A DNA stretch of 64,000 nucleotides. Origin: Haloarcula argentinensis DSM 12282 (GTDB taxonomy: Archaea > Halobacteriota > Halobacteria > Halobacteriales > Haloarculaceae). Made by a program: the position numbers and the translations under genes. The notes under the pieces are model-generated. The model saw only the letters and a program-made list of their open reading frames with translations. It was not told the DNA's origin and did no database searches. Numbering within the stretch: position 1 is the stretch's first letter; every line of letters begins with the position of its first letter. Positions 60,315 through 64,000 of this stretch are shown piece by piece. The stretch lies in the NCBI GenBank assembly GCA_000336895.1, contig AOLX01000025.1:120268-184267 (forward strand), in the 5' to 3' direction.

Positions 60315-61904
60315 TCAACGGTACGCGGCGCGAACAGTGTCTGCAATGACACCGGGCTCTCGGTAGTGCTTGCTCACCGGGGGTACCTCACGGTCCAGAT
60401 CGAGCATCTCGTAGACGGCGGTCATCGCCGACCGGACGGAGTACTCGACGGTGAACACGACGTCTCGTGGCTGTTCGGCGTACTGTCCGAGGAACGCCAG
60501 ATTGTGCGACCCGTCCGGAACGACGTCGGGCCGGTCACCGGGTTCCCGGGGCTGGAAGTGCGCCGTGATGAACGGCATCATCGCCGGGATGCAGGTCACG
60601 TCGTCGAGTATCTCCGGGAGCCGTTCCTCGCACTGCAGGTGGTAACACAGCTCCTGAAGGATCTCGCGGCCGGTACACTCGGACATCGGTTTTTCCACGT
60701 AGTTCCCTTCCCGATCCGGGAACAGCGCGTAGCCCCAGAATACCTTCACGTCGTCCGGCTGGTTCGCGAAGTGGGGCTGTGCGGCGACGACCGTCGACAA
60801 CAGCCAGTTCGACCCGAGGTAAGTGACGAGCCCGTTGCCCGGTTCCTCGTTGGTGAAATCGACGATGTGGTCGAACAGCTCGGTGTTGTGCAGGGTAACG
60901 GTGAACGACTCCCATTTCGTCTCCGTGACGTTGTCCGCGAACACCGACGGATTGCCGAACTGTGGGTTGTCCTCGGCGATGGACTTCCACAGCTCCCACG
61001 ACGCGCCAGTTTCGTTCAGTTCGGGGGCCTCGTCCATCCCGCCGATGGACGAGCCGTCGGTCATCGACCCGTTCGTCACGAACACGAGGTCGGACGGCTC
61101 GACGGGGACCGTCTCGGTTCCGCTGTCGGTCTCACAGTAGAGCCGCTCGACGGTACGCCCCGTCCGCGACGGGACGATATCCATATCGGTCACCTCGTGG
61201 CCGTACTCGAAGGAGACGCCCCTGTCTTCGAGCCAGCGCCGGAGCGGGAGGATCATCGAGTCGTACTGGTTGTACTTCGTCCGGTCGATACCCTCCATGG
61301 TGTGCAGGCGCGGGAACTCTTGGAGGAAGCGGTACATGTACCGTCGGACCTCGGCGACGCTGTGCCACGGCTGGAACGCAAAGATGGTCGCCCAGACGTA
61401 CCAGAAGTTCGTCTCCAGGAACGACTCGTCGAACCACTCCTCGATGCGCGTGTCACCGAGCCGCGGTTCGGGCGTGATGAGCAACCGAACGATCGACTGT
61501 CGGTGCTGACGCGTCAGTCCGTACTCGCCCGCGTCGATCCGTTCGCCCTCGCGCATCAGCCGTGTTTTCGCGTATGAGGGGTGCGCTTCGTTGAACTCGT
61601 CCATCACGTCTTTGACCGAGCGCGAGTCGTCTTCGAGCGACGGGATGGACTCGAAGAGGTCCCACGTACATTCGTACGCCGGGTAGTTGAACATCCGACC
61701 GCCCCGGATCAGGTACGCCTCGTCCGGGTCGCCAGCGCCGTCCATCGCGCCACCGACGACGTCCAGCTTTTCGTAGACATGGATGTTTTCGCCGGGCATG
61801 TTGCCGTCCCGGACGAGGAACGCCGCGCCAGCGAGGGAGGCAATACCGCCCCCGACGAAGTGTGCTTCGCGGTCAGTGACGTGTGGGTGCTGTTGAATCG
61901 TCAT
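60315..61904 (-). CDS. ohyA: Oleate hydratase
   Basis: Adds water to the cis-9 double bond of oleic acid to give 10-hydroxystearate; FAD-binding. 529 aa with the N-terminal FAD motif FVGGGIASLAGAAFLVRDG, then EKLDVVGGAMDG, NFWYVWATIFAFQPWHSVAEVRRY and RTKYNQYDSMILPLRRWLEDRGV, all close to the bacterial family. It is notable in an archaeon, whose lipids are isoprenoid ethers; a detoxification role or use of environmental fatty acids is likely. Followed on the same strand upstream by an HTH_10 regulator that may control it. Confidence 0.92.
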   Translation of the reverse strand: MTIQQHPHVTDREAHFVGGGIASLAGAAFLVRDGNMPGENIHVYEKLDVVGGAMDGAGDPDEAYLIRGGRMFNYPAYECTWDLFESIPSLEDDSRSVKDVMDEFNEAHPSYAKTRLMREGERIDAGEYGLTRQHRQSIVRLLITPEPRLGDTRIEEWFDESFLETNFWYVWATIFAFQPWHSVAEVRRYMYRFLQEFPRLHTMEGIDRTKYNQYDSMILPLRRWLEDRGVSFEYGHEVTDMDIVPSRTGRTVERLYCETDSGTETVPVEPSDLVFVTNGSMTDGSSIGGMDEAPELNETGASWELWKSIAEDNPQFGNPSVFADNVTETKWESFTVTLHNTELFDHIVDFTNEEPGNGLVTYLGSNWLLSTVVAAQPHFANQPDDVKVFWGYALFPDREGNYVEKPMSECTGREILQELCYHLQCEERLPEILDDVTCIPAMMPFITAHFQPREPGDRPDVVPDGSHNLAFLGQYAEQPRDVVFTVEYSVRSAMTAVYEMLDLDREVPPVSKHYREPGVIADTVRAAYR

Positions 61905-61971
61905 TTTGGATCACCGTCATGTAGTGCTACGCAAGTCCCAGCCCTAACCGTTGCCAACATATGTACAGCAA

Positions 61972-61979
61972 TTTATAAG
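61972..61979 (-). promoter_or_regulatory. Candidate TATA box for oleate hydratase
   Basis: CTTATAAA on the minus strand, about 70 bp before the ATG at 61904, so a leader of roughly 45 nt would result. An ACATATGT palindrome (61958-61965) lies near the expected start point. Confidence 0.35.
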
Positions 61980-62023
61980 AGAGGTCATTTCGCCGAAATA
62001 GCCGCGCTCTGGCTAGCCGGCTG

Positions 62024-62668
62024 TCACTGTTCGGAGCTGGCAATCGTATGGTCGATCAATTGGTCCGTGCCACGACGGAGGCGCTCCGAAATCGCGGACG
62101 TGGTCGTGCCGAGTTCCGCTGAAAGTTCCGTCAGGTCTGCCCCACGGGGGACGGCGAAATATCCCAGTCGATGGGCTGCCAGCAGCGCCTCTCGCTGCGG
62201 AGCGGTGAGCCCGTAGTTGTCGCCGCCGTGCTCCGTCTCGCAGAGCCGATGCGGACGGAACGCGACACTGCTGGACTGACAGGTGTCCCGGAACGCTTCG
62301 AGATCTGTCCGGTCGGCGAACTGCGTGCTCACCTTCCACCCATGCTCGGTCACGAGCGCACCCATCGGATACGTCTGCCGGTCGACGAGTTGGGTGTACA
62401 TTTCGACGTAATCCGTATTGAGGACGACCCGATACCGGGACTCGACGATATCCGAGTCCATGGCGACGAACTCCACGACTGATTCGTCGCCGAGCAACGC
62501 CGATTCGAGCGCGTCCGGTTCGACGCCCGTTGCGGAGAACACGAGTGCTGGCTCGTCGGTCGTGCCGGAGACGACGTTGTCGACGATCAGTCGGGTGTTC
62601 AGTTCGGCAGCGACTGCACACAGCGGCATATCTGCGGACTGCAACTCGAATTCACAGATGACGCTCAT
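62024..62668 (-). CDS. Bat-type HTH_10 transcriptional regulator
   Basis: 214-aa regulator of the same family as the one at 9.3-10.0 kb. The N-terminal region (VICEFELQSADMPLCAVAAEL and following ~140 residues) is a sensor-like domain; the C-terminus is HTH_10 (LTAPQREALLAAHRLGYFAVPRGADLTELSAELGTTTSAISERLRR). It sits 119 bp upstream of oleate hydratase on the same strand, so fatty-acid-responsive control of that gene is a fair hypothesis. About 200 bp upstream (62669-62869) carry no visible gene. Confidence 0.85.
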   Translation of the reverse strand: MSVICEFELQSADMPLCAVAAELNTRLIVDNVVSGTTDEPALVFSATGVEPDALESALLGDESVVEFVAMDSDIVESRYRVVLNTDYVEMYTQLVDRQTYPMGALVTEHGWKVSTQFADRTDLEAFRDTCQSSSVAFRPHRLCETEHGGDNYGLTAPQREALLAAHRLGYFAVPRGADLTELSAELGTTTSAISERLRRGTDQLIDHTIASSEQ

Positions 62669-62869
62669 GTGTGTTTCTCAGCCGAACAAAATAAAGGCAT
62701 ACTGGGAATTCTCACATGCCGAAACCGACCGGCAAGGTCGGGTCAGCGTTCCGGCCGACATATGTAGCAAAGCGCACCCGCGTCACGACCAACACACGTA
62801 GCGAACCGGTACAGGAAGCCGTGTGTACGGGACGGCTTCGAGCGTCAGCCGGGGCTGCTCCGTTGTCGG

Positions 62870-63979
62870 TCAGCGGTCTCGGGATCGCTGGCTCTCGTCG
62901 ACAGCGACGTCAAACTCGGACAGTAGCGTCTTGAGCTGTTCGGCCTGTCCGCTCAGCGACTTGATGCTGTCGTTAATCTCCGACATCGAGGCCGCCTGCT
63001 CCTCTGCGGCGGCGGACACGCTCTGTACCTCATCGGCAGTGGATTCACTGAGGTCAGCGACCTCCTCGGTCATCGACACCGCTTCTTCAGTGCTGGCGGC
63101 CTGGTCGTCGGTGGTGTCGCTGATCCCCTGAACGCCGGCGTCTGTTTTGTCGGCGTACTCAGATACTTCTGTGAACGCAGCCATGACCTCTTCGACCGCA
63201 TCGATTCCTTCTGCCATCGATTCCTCAGCCACTCTGGCTTCGTCGACAGTTGTCTCGGTCTGTGACTGTACGTCTGTGATGAGTTGCTCGATCTCGGTCG
63301 CGGAAGCCTGCGTTTCCCCGGCGAGTTCCTTGACCTCGTCGGCCACGACGGCAAACCCTTCGCCGTCTTTGTCGGCACGGGCAGCTTCGATGTTCGCGTT
63401 CAGCGCGAGCATATTCGTTTGCTCGGCGATATCAGCGATCAGCTCGACGATGGTGCTGATTTCCGCCATTTGCTCGTCTAACTGTTCAACGTTCTCGACA
63501 GTCGTGTCGATTGCCTCCTGTACCCTGCGCGAACTTTCGAGCGCGTCTCTGGCCGTGTCCTCGCCTTCTCGGGCGACGTCAGCGGTCTGATTCGAGTGGT
63601 CTGCAACCGAGTCAGCGGACGCAGCCACCTCTTCGATGGCTGCCGAAAGGTCAGTCATCTCTCCTGAGACTGTGTCCAGCATATCGCGTTGCTCGTCGGC
63701 GGCAGCCGCGATCTCCTGAACCGATTCGCTGATCTCGCCGCTCGCACGCTCGGCGTCAGCTGCCCCGACTTCAGCCTCCTCGCTGGCGGCTGTGACGGTC
63801 TCCGCGAACTCCTGAATGTCGACGATAGTGCGTTCCCACTGTGCGAGCATATCGTTGAACGACGAGGCGATAGCCGCCATCGCCTCGTTGTCGGTCTCGC
63901 TTTCGGGCAGACGCCGAGTCAGGTCACCGTCTGCGCACGCTTCCATCACGTCGCTGTATATCTCTGCTTGCTGTTCCAG
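62870..63979 (-). CDS. Methyl-accepting chemotaxis transducer, 5' end missing
   Basis: C-terminal 369 residues of a haloarchaeal transducer that signals to CheA/CheW. The visible part starts inside a HAMP-like linker ([24 protein letters not shown]) and runs through the long coiled-coil signalling domain with the highly conserved tip [19 protein letters not shown] and [19 protein letters not shown] segment, plus methylation-helix repeats rich in Ala/Glu/Gln. The C-terminus ends QRSRDR without a pentapeptide tether. Genomic sequence stops at 63979, where adapter begins, so the membrane and sensing parts are lost. Confidence 0.92.
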   Translation of the reverse strand: MEQQAEIYSDVMEACADGDLTRRLPESETDNEAMAAIASSFNDMLAQWERTIVDIQEFAETVTAASEEAEVGAADAERASGEISESVQEIAAAADEQRDMLDTVSGEMTDLSAAIEEVAASADSVADHSNQTADVAREGEDTARDALESSRRVQEAIDTTVENVEQLDEQMAEISTIVELIADIAEQTNMLALNANIEAARADKDGEGFAVVADEVKELAGETQASATEIEQLITDVQSQTETTVDEARVAEESMAEGIDAVEEVMAAFTEVSEYADKTDAGVQGISDTTDDQAASTEEAVSMTEEVADLSESTADEVQSVSAAAEEQAASMSEINDSIKSLSGQAEQLKTLLSEFDVAVDESQRSRDR

Positions 63980-64000
63980 CTGTCTCTTATACACATCTCT
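63980..64000. other. Nextera transposase adapter (sequencing artefact)
   Basis: Bases 63980-63998 are exactly CTGTCTCTTATACACATCT, the Nextera mosaic-end sequence. It makes the chemotaxis frame appear to start MYKRQ, a known sign of adapter read-through in protein databases. These bases are not from the organism. Confidence 0.97.

Noticed and set aside
60186..61577. 463-aa open frame on the plus strand
   Set aside because: Antisense to oleate hydratase; composition (Arg/Val/Glu-rich) is that of a mirror frame.

Overview
The window is chromosomal DNA from a halophilic archaeon (class Halobacteria, most like Haloarcula; the genus is an inference). Supporting signs are high G+C, very acidic proteins, genes starting about 25-30 bp after a TATA box with little or no leader, Tat and Tat-lipoprotein signals, membrane LonB, bat-type HTH_10 regulators, archaeal cobalamin enzymes (CobY, CbiZ), eIF5A with deoxyhypusine synthase, and a Brp/Blh retinal gene beside a phytoene-desaturase-type gene. 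The last 21 bases are Nextera transposase adapter, so the genomic sequence really ends at 63979. I saw no tRNA, rRNA or CRISPR array.

Layout. 1-6.1 kb: glucan metabolism (GH15 glucoamylase fragment, sugar nucleotidyltransferase, GT4 glycosyltransferase, 4-alpha-glucanotransferase). 6.1-10.7 kb: eIF2B-like protein, GlpA-like FAD dehydrogenase, SDR, HTH_10 regulator, Tat-exported protein. 11.0-20.1 kb: a type IV pilus (Tad-like) operon whose middle is missing. The ATPase stops just before its Walker A region and the TadC-like platform protein lacks its N-terminal part; between them lies an AT-rich 3.6-kb island with two overlapping genes that match a Hachiman anti-phage system (HamA DUF1837 nuclease, HamB SF2 helicase). 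Five pilin-like genes follow, orphaned from a working ATPase. 20.1-24 kb: lipoprotein, photolyase, two HTH regulators. 24-32.7 kb: MinD-type ATPase plus partner, then late cobalamin synthesis and salvage (cobQ, cob(I)alamin adenosyltransferase, cbiZ, cobD, cobY, cobS, cbiB, HAD protein). 32.9-40.7 kb: eIF5A, agmatinase and, 6 kb on, deoxyhypusine synthase (hypusination), with an amidohydrolase, hydrolase, Nif3, SprT and AzlCD between.

40.8-49.8 kb: glycerophosphodiesterase, an MGMT-like protein with Asp at the catalytic Cys position, CPBP protease with LonB, NadM with a SAM-hydroxide adenosyltransferase, and a repeat-rich blue-copper lipoprotein behind an iron-box-like palindrome. A second copy of that box, at the same spacing, fronts only a 38-codon Tat-signal-like stub. 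49.8-64 kb: endonuclease III, MFS transporter, aldo/keto reductase, DsbB, purine phosphoribosyltransferase, CrtI-type desaturase divergent from Brp/Blh, Eis-like acetyltransferase, CNNM/CorC-type protein, oleate hydratase, HTH_10 regulator and a truncated chemotaxis transducer.

The highlights are the Hachiman-type island sitting in a broken pilus operon, with a perfect inverted repeat over the hamA start, and the duplicated iron-box promoter with one copy lacking its gene.
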